From Penelope pileata (taxonomy: Eukaryota > Chordata > Aves > Galliformes > Cracidae), in NCBI GenBank assembly GCA_013396635.1, contig WBMW01004824.1:264044-328043 (forward strand): a stretch of DNA of 64,000 bases, in the 5' to 3' direction. The translations under genes and the position numbers were made by a program. This document shows positions 35,816 to 48,800 of the stretch, in pieces. Under the pieces are notes generated by a model. That model was not told the DNA's origin. It did not search any database and saw nothing but the letters and a program-made list of their open reading frames with translations. Numbering within the stretch: the first letter of the stretch is position 1; every line of letters begins with the position of its first letter.

Positions 35816-37649
35816 ATGTGGGCTTACACCGCGGGTTTCACCGTCCTGCCGCACCTTGGAGGCTTCCTTGGCTGGTTCATGAATCGCAAAGAAATACCGG
35901 TGTGGTACGAGAAGCTGAAAAAGCCCTCCTGGTGCCCACCCCGCCAAGTGTTCCCCGTTGCCTGGACAGTGCTGTACACCGGCATGGGGTAAGTTCCGCA
36001 CACCGCTCCCCACCCCGCGGGGAGGGCTCTGGTGTGCTGAAGATCAGCCACCCCAAACTCTTTAGTTTGCTCTGAGATCCTTTTTCCCCCGAGTCAGCAG
36101 GGCACGCAGGTGTGCTTATTCCCAGCTGGGAATGCAGCCCGAGCCGTTCCTCAGGTTCGTGCTGCAGGCTGTGTTTTTCACCAGGGACACAGCCCACGCT
36201 TCACGCTGTGCTGGGCTGCTAAAAACAGGCACGGTCCTGGAGTCGTGTGAGCCACACAGGCATGGCAGAGGGGACAGGACTGAGAGCAGTGAGGGGCAGG
36301 GATGCAGCAGTCGTGCGAACACAAGGGTCATGCAGATCCCTGCTGCAGGGCAATCTGCCAGGACAGCAGCTTGTCTGCATCAGGGTTCACCGGCTGCAGG
36401 ACAGCAAAGCAATGATGCGTTTCCCTCCCCACAGCTACGCCTCCTACCTGATATGGAATGACCTGGGCGGCTGCAGCAGCAAAGCCATCATCCCGCTCGG
36501 CCTCTACGGGGCTCAGCTGGCCCTGAACTGGGCCTGGCCTCGCCTCTTCTTCGGTGCACGTAACCTGAAGATGGTAACGTATCAGCCCAGCCATTCTGCT
36601 GGAGGCTGGTGTCCCTGCCGTGTGTTTTGGGCTTATCTGGAGGATTTCTATCTCGCAGCATGCAACTGTAAAGAGAGCTGCGAGTAGAGCTTTTGCTCTG
36701 AGATAACTCTCGCTGCACCTGGTTCTGGACAATGGTATCAGCCCCTTCCACTCCTCGCCCTGCCCTTGTCACCCTGCTAGCCAGACCCATCAGAGCAGGG
36801 CGAGAGATCCAGCAGCCCATGGCCCAGCTGTTGCATCTCCCAGTTAAGGACTCGGGCTTAGAGATAAGCCCTCCCAAGTCACACCCTGCCCAAGCAGCAC
36901 AGTTAGCACCCAGGGGGCACCGTGTCTGCCAGCAGCTGGCCGAGCAGCACAGCACAACGCAGCGTGCAGAGCCCGCTAGGATAAGCGTGAAGGCAGGCCA
37001 TGGTGTTGCAGAGCTGGGCAGGTGCTGGATTCCAGAAGCATGTATCTGGAGATCACAGAGGCACAGAGCGGGACATGTTTCCATCTGAACTTTGTCCCTC
37101 TGTGTTTGAAACGTGCACTTAGAGAGTGTGATAATGGCCACGGGTACTGACATAAGCGTGTTTCTGATCTGTCTGTATGGGCACTACCAGCAGAAGGGGC
37201 CACCGATCAGCACAACCAGAGTATTAACCTGTGGAACTCAGTAACAAACAAACAACATTGATCTTCACTCCTGGTTTGATGCATACAGGCCTCGCTCATC
37301 GGAGCCCAGACCCACAGCCCTGGGGTTCAGGATCAGCCTAGGTGGCTTCTCAGCATGAAATCTCCCTGCCTCCAACTCCTCACTACCTCTAGCGGCAGGG
37401 TTTATAGTCTTGCTGTGTGTCCCCAAGAGCAAGCACCAGAGTAATTTTCTTCTCTCTGCTCTCCAGGCGCTGATCGACATCCTGTGCCTGGACAGCCTGG
37501 CGGTGGGCACCGTGTGCTCCTGGTACCGCGTTAACAAGGTGGCAGCGCTGCTGATGCTGCCGTACCTGGGCTGGCTGGCCATGGCCACCTGCCTCACCAT
37601 CCGCATCTGGAAGGACAACCCTGAGCAAACAGCAGGGAAGAGTGAATGA
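35816..37649 (+). CDS. TSPO2: TSPO2, translocator protein 2 (TspO/MBR family)
   Basis: Exons are 35816-35988, 36435-36573 and 37467-37649. Phases fit and the product is 164 aa (human TSPO2 170, TSPO 169). Five membrane helices are expected from the family. Visible landmarks are VLPHLGGFLGWF (helix 1), KKPSWCPP (first loop), YASYLIWNDLGG, LGLYGAQLALNWAWP (helix 3), FFGARN and LPYLGWLAMAT (helix 5). The ATG at 35816 matches the family's N-terminus. An in-frame ATG at 35744 would add 24 residues without family support. Synteny with APOBEC2, OARD1 and NFYA identifies it as TSPO2 rather than TSPO. Known role: an erythroid membrane protein implicated in cholesterol handling during red-cell maturation. 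Oddity: the CRAC cholesterol-binding segment at the end of helix 5 reads CLTIRIWKDN, without the consensus tyrosine. Confidence 0.95.
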
Positions 37650-38111
37650 GAGCAAGGCAGAAAGGAAAGCATTCTGTGAAACCAAATTGTGCTGATGTGA
37701 ACTGAGATCTGATCATTTGGGGGATTTACTCTTGGCTAGGCAGAGCGCGCCTCCTCCTCCCACCTTCATCGTGGTTGCGTAAGGGGTTCCCACCAGACAC
37801 CTGTGTGCTTCTGTAGAGTCACCACGCGTCTCTGGGAACCTTCTTTCCAGCACTATTGAGGTTTTGGGGCTACAGCTGTATGGTGACCTTAATGCTCTCA
37901 GGTCTAATGGCACTAGCCTACTCAGGATCTCCTGATAGCGGTGAGATTCAGAGCAGCGCTCCTGGAGATCCTTCTAAACTGCTGCCGTTCCCTCAGAGCA
38001 GAACTCATTCACACGTGGTAAATCCCACCTCTTCTGGACCAAACCAAAATGCCCTTCGCTGACGCACACCAAATCTTGAGAACTTGGTTTTTTGCTATTC
38101 TTGCAGTTGCT

Positions 38112-38133
38112 CCATTTCCATTTCCATTTCCAT
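38112..38133. repeat. CCATTT hexanucleotide repeat
   Basis: Three and a half perfect copies of CCATTT are seen, within the likely TSPO2 3' UTR. Confidence 0.85.
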
Positions 38134-38889
38134 AGCCTGGTTTGTGCTTCACAAGCCTAGCTTTGTGTCCATCAGTTACTGAGCAAGCAGCAACCTGTCC
38201 TGTTCTGCTAGCATGGACTGGGCGCTTGGACTTCTGTTTGTGGAGCACTGCACTTGCTGAGTTTCTTGCTCCAAGATAAAGCAGCAATGGCTAGAGTGCT
38301 AGTGTTTGTCCCAAGGGAAAATTTCTTTTCCACCTTTATATGCTATTCCTTGCCAGCAGTCTAACACAATGCCTTGGGTGGGTGGGGGACACAAAAACAA
38401 CCAAAAAAACCCTTTTTTTTTTTTAAGTATAGGAACAGAAAAACCTTTTTTAAAATTGAAAAATTTGCTCATGCTACCCTGAATGCTGTAATAACATGAC
38501 CAGCAAAATGTCCCACGCCCAGTAGAGGTGTCTCATCCCAGTCCTTCCATTCCTGAACGCTGCCCACCAGGAAAGGCCCAACAGAAGCACTCCTAGGGAA
38601 ACAGGACCAAGCCAGGGCAGAACCAGACCTGAAAGGTGAATGGTCCAGCCCTTGACCACCCTTTTATTCTGGCTCTTGCATTTGATAGATCTGAACCTCA
38701 AAAACGGTGCTATCTACAGAAAACATTTACTCTTTTTTTTCATCAGTAGAGGTAATTTAGGTGAATAACAGTGGTGAGGGAATCTTCTTTCTGGCAGCTG
38801 GCTGTAGACGGAGGTGCGTGGGTTTACTTGCAAAGGTTTGGGGGTAGGGAGGCTTAGCTGGGGATGTAAAAGAAATTGTATTTGCTTTC

Positions 38890-38895
38890 AATAAA
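38890..38895 (+). terminator. TSPO2: Poly(A) signal AATAAA for TSPO2
   Basis: A canonical AATAAA is followed after about 40 bp by a T/G-rich stretch (TTCTTGTTGTTCTTGTTT). A second AATAAA lies near 38926. Confidence 0.6.
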
Positions 38896-38915
38896 ACTGA
38901 GCCACTTTTGGGAAA

Positions 38916-41900
38916 ATAATAAATCCGAGTTATTCTTGTTGTTCTTGTTTGGCACTAGGTTCACAAAAGGGATTTGAAAAACTCAGGGGATCCTATCCGG
39001 AGTCCTGGCTGGAGTCCTGGCTGTGCTCAGGCTCTGAAGAGAAGGGAACCAGCAGGGCCCAGCAGCCAGACTCGTCCCTGAGTGTCTTAGGAGTAAACAG
39101 GCTTGAGTGCGTCCAGCTGCTGTCAGTGGGGAGCTGGGAGCTCATGGCTGGCAGCTAAGCCCCAGAGAAACAAATACCAGTTCCTGAGCGCAGATAAAAT
39201 TTGTGGCATTTTTAACATTTGGTCATATATCTTGTTCTGTCATTTTGATCCCATCCATTTTTTTCCCTTCTAGCCAAAGGACACCTTTATTCAGGACTGC
39301 TGCTGCAAGCATTTTGCTGTAATCTCCTGAGTAAAAGCTGCATAAGAACAGGCCATTGAGCAGATGTGGCTGTAAGCAGAAGTAGGACTATAAAGCATGG
39401 AGCACTGCAAGCAGCAGATCATAAGCCAATTAAAAAAAAAAAGCCTCTGTATTTCAGGGCTTTATATAACTGTGTGTTACCACTCATCTTATTTACAGCA
39501 AAGCCTCGTCTGCGTCTTCCAGAAAGCCACATGCCAAAGGAGAGGAAGACATAAATTATTTCTCCCTAAAAAGAAACTCATATCTGGCTGGAGATTCAAT
39601 TCAGTGGAGTTAAGAGTGATTTAGGGCACCTGAACACCGTTATGCCCGTCCCTTCCTCGTTAGCACGGGAAAGGCAGGAGGAACAGAGAGGAGCAGAGCC
39701 ATCTAGTGAAGCCAGGGGGAATAAGGCAAACCTTCATAGTGCTCTCTGCTTCTGAAAAGGGGAAGAGTATGATTTAAATTGCACGTACACTGGTGAGTGA
39801 CTCTCAACCTGGTTCAAACCTGCGACATTTAATAACATTGCCAAATTAAATATATGGATACCTGTCTGAAGATCTTTCAGAATTACTCTTTTTTCCTCCT
39901 CTTCCTTTTTTTTTTTTTTCTCTGCAGGTAGAGTAGTATCTTTAATTAAATATAATAGACTTTTATGAACTTTCCATATTTGCCCTCCCCACTTTCCAGC
40001 TGGTGTGACTCACTGACCTGTCTTTATTCCAGCTTCCAGCCCATCTGTATACGCACCAACAGCCTCTCTGCTGCTTGCAGTTTCTTGCAGGCAGAAAAAC
40101 AGCAAGTGCTCCTATGTGTAACACATATAATAGCTAGAAATCAATTGACAAAGCTAAATTCAGCAGAGCACACACTTGTATTAATATTTAAAGCATCATT
40201 AGTGTATTTGCCATTTAAACAGCTACACTAAAACCCCTTGCATAAAAATAACGCTAACGATGTTTCGAAGTCAGCCATGCAGAAAATTTCTTGTGCTGTG
40301 CAGTGCAGACCAAACCTCGACTCTGCCTTTGCTGGACCTACAGGGCCCGGTGTCCTGTTAGTGCTGCCGAACGGGGCTGTGCACGTGCCCACGCAGCCTC
40401 GCACTGCAGACCTCGCCTGGGTCCAGTCCTGGGTTACAGGGAAGAGGAAAGGGAACCCAGAACGATGCCAGAAGTCCGAAGCATGGCTAGGAACCTGGCT
40501 TGCCAAAACTTGTGAAATTTTTACTATAAGAGAGGGGATTTCACTTGAGGTCTCATGTGGGTGAGCTCAGGGTCCTCTTCCCCACCATACACCGCTTTGC
40601 TGAAGGGCCCCTTTTCCCCAGGGTATCTACAAGGAGCGTGGAGAAGTTTTGCTCGAGCCAAAACAAACAAGGACAGCCGGCAGCCTGGGTCCGTGTTGCC
40701 TTAGCAGGCACGCGAGGTGTTTGTCCAGCCCCCTAAATTAGCCTATGGAATGGATACCATATCCCACCCCAGAGCCAGGGAACATTCACAACCCGCAGCA
40801 GGACATGTCGCAGTCTACGTGGTTCAAGCAGTGACTCAGACAAAGGCCGTGCATTCGGGACAGCCTTCATAGGGTCGTGGCATTTAGAGGGAAGAGCCAC
40901 CTCTCAGATCACCGTGCCTAACGACGATCCCTCTCTTCAGCCAGTCCTTTCAGAAAGATGTACTCAATACTACACTGATTGTACACTTGATCTTAGCCCA
41001 AAGGGCACTCTGCCTCTGGATACACAATATTTGTACACAAATAAAATCTTTCTGCGCCTTTCGTTCCAGCCCCTTTCCCTAACCCCTGTCTCATTCAATA
41101 ATTTACAGCTGTTCCAGAAAACACTTTGGCTTCAGCAGTAAGGAACTTTAATTGACTTGCTGGTGTCTGGAGCTATGTTAAAACACAGAGTTGAATGCTA
41201 GAGAGGATTTGCTGCTGTGTGTGCGAACCCCAGCAAGCTGATGACGGGCCAGCAGCTCTCTGGGTGGTGCAGAGCATCAGCTTTGGGCACCTGCAGCATG
41301 GCTGGGGCTGCCCCCAGCACAATTGCACCCAGCTGGAGGGAGGCTGTGCTGCTTGGAGTTGGCATTAACTTCCAGCTGGACGCTGAATTAATTGGACAGC
41401 CAGCAGTGGCTGCCAATAGAACACTCCTTCCCAGTCCTACAGCGGGTCTATGAGTGTTGGGGATCACGGGGCAGGGACACCCAGGCTTCAGCTGCGGAGA
41501 TAGGGAGGCAAGGAGGTGAGAGCATCACTTATCTCTGCCTGCACCACGGCTCATCTCAGCCCTGCTGTAGCTCTGTCCACAGCACACTGGTGTCCTGCCC
41601 AGAGGGGATGTGGGCACTGTCCGGGCTGAACCTTGTGGGATTCTGCAGCAGCTGACACCAGTGTTTTCCTACCCCTTCCCTTGAACTCTGGCAGTGTCAT
41701 CCTGCAGTGCAATGAGAGGGACAGGTGAGGGCCTCCAGGGGCTGAAGGAAGGAAAGCTGCCTCCACACATCACTGTCAGAGTGTTTATTTATTTATCACG
41801 TAACGGTAGTTAGGGATAAAGCAGGAGGGGGATCGCTGCCAGACAATGTATCTAGGGAGATGTTTTGTTACTGCCACCAGCTGTCCCTTCGGAATAGAGC

Positions 41901-44900
41901 GCACGGCTGAGCCATGACTCACACAGCCCGTGTCTTATTTCACTCTCTCATCTATCTAAAAATGTTCTTCCAGCCCTAGAATGCAATAAAAACCTCCTTT
42001 TCCTGGCAAGGACTCTCACTGCCAGGTCAATTCTATGGCCCTTTTGTGACCAGCAAGGAGCAGCCACTGAGTGTCGGTAACGCAGCCCCTGCTGCAATTA
42101 GAGGACAAGCAGATAACCTGCCTGGCAGATAGGTCAAGGGATTACAGTACTCCCTGTCATTTAAGATGAGGAAAAAAATCATCAGATTATTCCAACAGGA
42201 CTCTAAAATCAGTGGGAAAACTCCTCTGCACTTGGATGGATGCACAATCAGTTCTTAACACCCGAGACATGAGCAAAGCCAGAGTCAAATCTCCCAGAAT
42301 GGGTTGACACCTTTGCCTTCCCTTGTTAGCAGTCCCCTTGCTGGCAGCCTCCCCACTGCAGACAGCTCTTCAGGTCCTACTGCAGGGTCAGCATCTTTGG
42401 GGTCTGCTCCTCTCCATCGCTCCATGTGCCTCTGCTCAGGCATTCTGGCCCTGACGCCCCAACGCAGGACCTTATAAAACACAGGAGGACAGACGCCAGA
42501 TGTTGCAGGACACATCTGCTACAGAAAGGAGAATAGGCCTGGGCAGGAAACCACAGCCGGGGTTTGTGCCACTGAGAGGGAAGCAGCTGAATGACCGATG
42601 CAGTGTCTGCGGCACAGAGCTGCGGTCCCTCCGTGGGAGCTTTCCCCACACGTGCAGTGCAGCTGCTGAAGAGCATTTACTCAGCAGGGAGGAGTCCTCA
42701 CCTACCAGCTGCACCCAGCAGGGAGAGGCCACAGGGCTCTGCTGGAGACGGGCAGGATTTAGCCTCTGTGCAGGAGAGAAGCACTGGGCTGCTCCTCAGC
42801 CTCGCTTGCGAGCCCTGATGTGCTGATGGGCACGCAGATCTCCTGCGCCTCTTCTGCAGCCAAACGGCGATTGCAGGGCTCTCGGAGCAGCATGAAATTC
42901 ACAGGCAGCTAAATAAAGCATGAAAGCAGTGGAGAGGGGAAGGATGGAAGGAAGCCTCAGTAAAAATGCCAGTTGTGCAATGATTTTAGCTAACCTAAGT
43001 GCTGCTGGGAGGTCTGTGCGTGAGGCTGGCTGCAGTCCTGTACCCCTCAGCACCCCTACCCGTGCTCCTGCTCTGAAACAGCTGATGGAAAAAGAATTCC
43101 ATTGCTGGCTTCAGTCATCAGGCCCACGCATGGATGCTCTTGTACACACGCACACACTTCAGGGGAACTAGGGTCATTGAAAAACAACTGAACAGAACTG
43201 ATCAAAGCTTTCATTCCTCAGGCTCTAATGCAAAATGTCAGCTCGACAGCAACTCGGTGGTGTCCCTTTATATTTTTGGCACAGGCAGACACTGCAGGGG
43301 GGTGGGTCATGACTATTTAGTGCGCTGCCCTAGATGGAGCTACAAAGCAGCTGGGCAAGCACTGGATTGAGGTAGTGCCACATTCCAGAGATTAGATAGG
43401 AGCTCAGCCCTGAGCTCTGCAGAGGGGCCAGGCTAGAGAAAGCTAAAGGCTGCAGGAAAGATAGGACCTTAACAGTCAAGAGCTTCCAAAAATAAAAAAA
43501 TAAAAAAGTGGGCCAGAGGGACCGAAGAGGGGCTGGAGTGCTTTTCCAATATACAGGGGGAAGACAGAGACAAGCTGACACCCACTGAGAGGATCCCCAT
43601 CCCCAAAAACACTGCCTGAAATGTCAAAGGTGAGAGTAACTGGACAGAGGAGCTGGAATTTGAGCATAGTTACCAGGCAAGAGGAAAAACACTACACCTG
43701 CTCTCCAGGAAAGTATTTTCAGCTTAAAAATAAATACAATTTTGCACCATGAAAATGTAAGATGTATGTTCCACGGATAGGATGTCTTGGAACTTCTCAA
43801 GTCCTCCCCTGCACTGTTGTCACAATACTCTCCATACCAGCTGTGGCAGTCATCAGATAAACAACCTCATCACTAGCAAACAGAGCCAGAGCAGAAGGGT
43901 GGGTGGGGTGCCCTGTCCCCAGAACACATCTCAGTGATGCTATTAACCAAGAGCTACAAAGGGGATTGTGATTCTCACAGAAGTGCAGGAAACCAGGTTG
44001 TTAGCAACGGGCTTGAAAAAGCAGCCAGAAGACAACTTATGCCTAACACCAAAAGTTTATTTCACTTTGACAGAGCAGAACGCTCTAAAGCTGCAGAAGA
44101 GTTGGCTACAAGGGTGCAGTGAGTTTTACCTGAGAGCAGGTACTCACACGGCTTTGAGTTCTGTGAAGAACAGCCTATCCTCCTCCACCTAACAGCAGGT
44201 TTCCCACTAAGTACAGACCAAATAATCAAATGTAGCTTAATATTTCATGTTCATCTAAATCCTGATGGTGGGTTCTGAGCTACGTGCAGAACCCATGATA
44301 CTGCAGGGCTGATTTCCAACGTGCTTTGGCTAAAACATGAATTCTGCATATCTGTGCATTTTCCATTTACTTTCACCCTCGTGTCATAGCAAGATTGGTC
44401 TCTGAGAAAGGTCATCCTCAGGTTTCTATCAGGCTTGGCTCACACAGGATTTACACAAACTTTAAGTGATTAAATTGTGAGTGAGAAACTGGAAGAATTT
44501 CCCATAAATCTGTATTTTAAAGAGACAATCCTCCCAAACCAAACATACAAACCCATTTTTACAGCTCATGTGAAGCCTAGACTAACCCTGAGTACCCTTC
44601 CAAGCTACCACAGCCTCTTCAAGAGATCTGCTTGATATACTGCTGAGCAAACCAAACATCCCAAACTTGTGTCAATAACGTCAATAAAACCTTTACAGTC
44701 CTTCTCATTTCTTTGTATGAAAGACAGACTCCACGATAGCTCAGTCCAACCACAGCAAGTACCTGACCAGAACTCCTCCGGTGCTCTGCCCTCGGCACGC
44801 TGCTCGCACCAGTCCCAGTACCTACTGCCCAGCCTCCAGGTCCACAAACACACGTGGTTTCTCATCACAGCCCCCAGACACATCTGATTCTTTGGCTCCT

Positions 44901-45726
44901 GTGAAACCACTCATCCAACATCTGCATCCTTTACAGAAGCAAAGGGGAAGGCAACAAAGGAATACTACAAGAATCTCTAAGCCAACTGATTTTCAAAATC
45001 CTTACTCTTATCTAGCTATGTTATCGCTCCTGGTGTGCTAAGCATTTTTTAATATTCAGTCAAAGAAGAGAAAAAATACAGAACAACGTGCAGATGCTCT
45101 GCAGACGCAACTTGAATTGCTCTGCACCAGAAGTACTGTCCCACTGTGAATTACAAGCCTGACTTCAAAACATTTGCGATGAAGTTCTGCCTTGAATTTC
45201 CACTGCTATGATCTATAACACCAACTTCAACAAGCTCAAGCTCAGGATTTCATCCTGGTCAGCTCGTTTTCCAGTCCCTCCATGGAAAAGCATGGGGAAG
45301 GACAGGCAATCTGCTGCTCCTCTGGGCACTCCTGCTGGGATGCCCCACGTGGCCTACAAGGCCAAATCAATGGGGATTTTTGAGCAAACCAAATGGGGAC
45401 TGCCCCTTTACCCTCTCGGCTGAGCCAAAGCAGTGGTCCTTCAAGGTCAGCAAAATTATAAACTGGCAAATGAAGGTGGATGGAGAACCTGCCAGCTCTG
45501 CATCTTGCCAGTGATCTGTCACAGGAATGGATAAATAGATACTCATGCTTCCAGGATATTCCACCCATTGCTTAACCCGCCCACAACGAAGTCGTCACTT
45601 AATTTTAAATTAAAAAGGGAGCACGGGGGATTGTTAAAAAGACCTAGCGAAAGCTGGGGACGGAGGTGACATCTGAGAGCCCTGGGACACCCTACCCCAT
45701 CCAGCCTCTACCCCTGCTGCTTTGTT
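38916..45726. other. Intergenic DNA between TSPO2 and APOBEC2
   Basis: No complete exon with matching splice signals was recognised over these 6.8 kb. The sequence is mixed, with A- and T-rich runs (39901-39920, 43492-43508). The only recognisable element is a U2 snRNA-like fragment near 40.97 kb. The open frames are short and domain-free. Confidence 0.4.
40967..41006 (-). pseudogene. U2 snRNA-like fragment
   Basis: On the minus strand this reads as part of the U2 snRNA 5' region. GGCTAAGATCAAGTGTA, the branch-point-recognition side of U2 just after the 5' stem, is matched apart from a base next to GGC. The neighbouring AGTGTAGTAT is also present, but the two are separated by an 11-bp partial duplication. 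The first bases of U2 and all downstream domains are absent, so this is a retropseudogene fragment and not a functional snRNA gene. Confidence 0.4.
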
Positions 45727-45872
45727 CCATATTTAGCTCCCGACAACTGTCTCTAGTGCAGGAACTCCCAGCTCTGTTTTTTTCCCTCCCCCCTCTGCTG
45801 TCTGCACTGAGAGCTTTCAGAAATTGCGCTTTTTCCCAGTGGCTATAACTTTCCATCCCTATACCCAAGAAG
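45727..45872 (+). promoter_or_regulatory. APOBEC2: APOBEC2 promoter-proximal region with CArG-like motif
   Basis: CCATATTTAG at 45727-45736 differs by one base from the SRF CArG consensus. A CAACTG E-box lies just downstream. SRF and myogenic E-box factors drive muscle genes, and APOBEC2 is expressed in heart and skeletal muscle, so the pairing is sensible. The transcription start is not defined and the motif may lie in the 5' UTR. Confidence 0.3.
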
Positions 45873-48800
45873 ATGGCAGAAAAGCAGGAGGAGCCCAGCA
45901 ACACCCAGAACGGTGAACCTGACAACGCAGAAGAGGGTGAGGGAAAAAAGAAGAAGAAGGTGAAGCGGGAGGACCTGCCACCATTTGAAATCGTGACGGG
46001 GTAAGAGGTTTGGCTATAGGGTGGGTGCACCAGACTTCAAAGGCTTCTGCCTCCGCTCTGATGTTGGGTAATTAAAGGCAGCACCATAAGTCAGCGCACT
46101 TCTGAGTGTTCTTACATGGTTTAAGTGTGGCTTTCATTATTGTTGGATTTTGTTAGAAGTTTCAATGCGTTTTAGAGTGGACAGACTCACCGCAGGCAGG
46201 CAGCCAGATCTGTTTTTTCTTACAGGAGCGGGGCTGTTTCCATAGCGTTTGCTGATTCCCTGCAGCGCAGGCAGTCCCGCTGGCTGCACCGGGATCGCCT
46301 GACGGAACGCGTGGGCCCTTGATGAGCACTGAGTATTGATTTCTTGGTGTAATCAATGGCTCTTGTCTGAAAGTTTCTCTATCCGCGTATTAGAAGAAAT
46401 ACCCCTGCTATGGCTGATTTGCTTTATGTACCTCAGGGACAGATCTTTTGAGAGAGCAAAAAGTCCACATTTTCAAGGGCTCCACAGCTGGAAGCTGACG
46501 TTCAGAAAAGCCCAAGTTGCAGAAGGGCACCACAACAACAGGCAGCTCTCAGACTGCAAAGCAGCAAGTAGCTCCTTTTGTTGCAGGGAGCCTGGCCTTT
46601 GGAAGAGGATATATAACAGAGATCTGCTAGGAAGCTGTCAGACATCACCGACAGCTGCAATTAGAAAAAAAATAAGCTGTCATCTGCTCTCTCTAAGCAT
46701 TTAAAAATGCTCCTTGCAGTAGTACCAAAATGCCCTACGTCTCTCTTCCCTCTGGTCTCCCTCAGAAGTCACCGTTCCCAGTGCATAAACCAAATCCATG
46801 ATTCCTTCCAGCTGCTGGAATGTAAACCTCAGGCCAGGCTCTAAAAGCCCACTTGGAATCCTACTGCCTGTGACGTGGTCACCAGTAAAAGATCCTGCAA
46901 ACAAAATTTGGCTGGCATTTCTGAGATCCACGCATGAGGTTCCATCTCACACAATTGGGTTAAGTCCCTGCACAGGGGTGAAAAAAACAATTTTGTTTTT
47001 AATACGTGTACGCTCTGAAACTCATCTGTTGTGTTCACAGCCTCTAGTCTCTGTCAGGCACAGTCATGGAAATAATACATCTGCTAGAAGAGTGACTTTT
47101 AAGAAAAGCATATTCCTCTCCTAAGACACCAAAAATCATTTATATAAGCTGTTGGACTAATGACAAACACAGTGACAACTTCTAGACCCTAAAAACTCAC
47201 ACAGCACTCACCTTGCAATTAGAACTGCTAAGGAATTGGGCAACATCTTCAAGCTTCCTTGCTAACCCCAATGACCTGGGCAGGAATTGGTATACTAATC
47301 ATGGATGAAAAATAACCTTCTTAATGCCATCTTGCAATGAAAGTATTTGTTGAAACGACAAGGGTGTTACAGGACTGACAGGATTTTCCATCTTGAAAGG
47401 CAGCAGCAAGAATGCGAGGGTGAGAGGCTTTCAGGAGGAAAGGGGTAACAACAGGAAAGCGTTACCTGCCGAGGCTTAGGAGTGAGCCACACTGCTGGAA
47501 CTGCACCAGGGCAGGGGAACGAGAGCAAAAGCAACAGGTGATGCAAGGAGGTAAAGCTTTTCTAGGAATGAGTTGAAGTCTGCGCCGTGGTGTCTACGTA
47601 CATTGAGCTGGTAGCAGCAGGTTTGCGTTCTGCATGTTGGAAGCGAGATGAGAGTTCAAGTTTCTGAAACGAAAGCACTCAGATGTTTGGTGAGGGACCA
47701 CAGAGCTGTCAGTATTTGAGTGTTTATACTGTGCTCATTACAATACTATTTGGAAACTGTTTACAGCTATCTGGAGAATTCCTGTACCACTTACGACCGA
47801 GTATCCCCTGATCATTAGTTTATGACTGATATGCTGGCTACCGAAGGTGAGAATGAGGAAGTAAGGCAGAAATCCCAAGGGACCCCGAAGCACATACAGA
47901 AAAGTCCAGCAATTTTTATTTTCACTTTGAGAAGGACCCTGCCACTATAGGCTGTGCCTCAACCTGGTGTGATCACTGTTGGATTTCCTAATTATTTAGA
48001 AATTTTCAGCCAATAAAGCCAGCTATGTGAATTATGAGAAAACAACTGCCACTGTGCAAGCACTTAAATTCAATTACACCGCCTGCTATTCAAGCATTTC
48101 AGTTTTAGCCCTTGGATTAGGGACATCTTATGACACGCAGCCAAGCTTTCAAGCTGAGGCTTACAGCTGAGTCTGACATACACAAAAAATGCTGGGAACA
48201 TAATCACTCTGTTTAAAAACATTAATCCCCCTCCCCCATCATTTTTTCCTCAACATTTGGCTCAATACAGCCCTGAATAAATATCATAAGCCCCTACCGT
48301 GTACATTTCATGACATTTAAGCAGACACATTTATTTACACTTTACCTAGAGTGTAAATGAGGTTTCTTCTAGCAAGAGGTGATAAACCCTTGGCTCCTGT
48401 TACAGCTGATCATTACAGACTTCCTATAATCAATGAGCCCAGCATGTTTATTTGTGAATAGCTGTCAAAGAGCAAGTAAAAGGACACTGTTTTATAGGCT
48501 GCAAAAACTTAAGACCATAGTACATACACTCACTGAAAAAAATATTTCAATGTAAAGAGTACACCCTATTAGTTTACAGCACCTTTCAGACAACCCCGCA
48601 TTTTCATTCTCTTCTCCTGCCCACCATGCCATGGTGCAGAACCACGCTGGGCAGCTGCTGCCTTCCTCCAGCCTGCCTTATTCCAACAAACTCAAATATA
48701 CATTACAGACTGAGGTCCTTGCCTCAAAGTCTCAATATCAAAGAATGATTGGGTTGGAAGGGCCCTAACAGACTCCCTTCCAACCCCCCCCCCAGCTCAG

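Larger units (their letters stand above)
37650..38915 (+). other. TSPO2: TSPO2 3' UTR
   Basis: About 1.25 kb separate the stop codon from the first good poly(A) signal. The interval contains a CCATTT hexanucleotide repeat at 38112-38133 and a T-rich run near 38410. There is no exon-like sequence with splice signals. Confidence 0.5.

Noticed and set aside
36247..36687. 146-codon open frame containing TSPO2 exon 2
   Set aside because: Only 36435-36573 within it is coding; the rest is intron read through on both sides.
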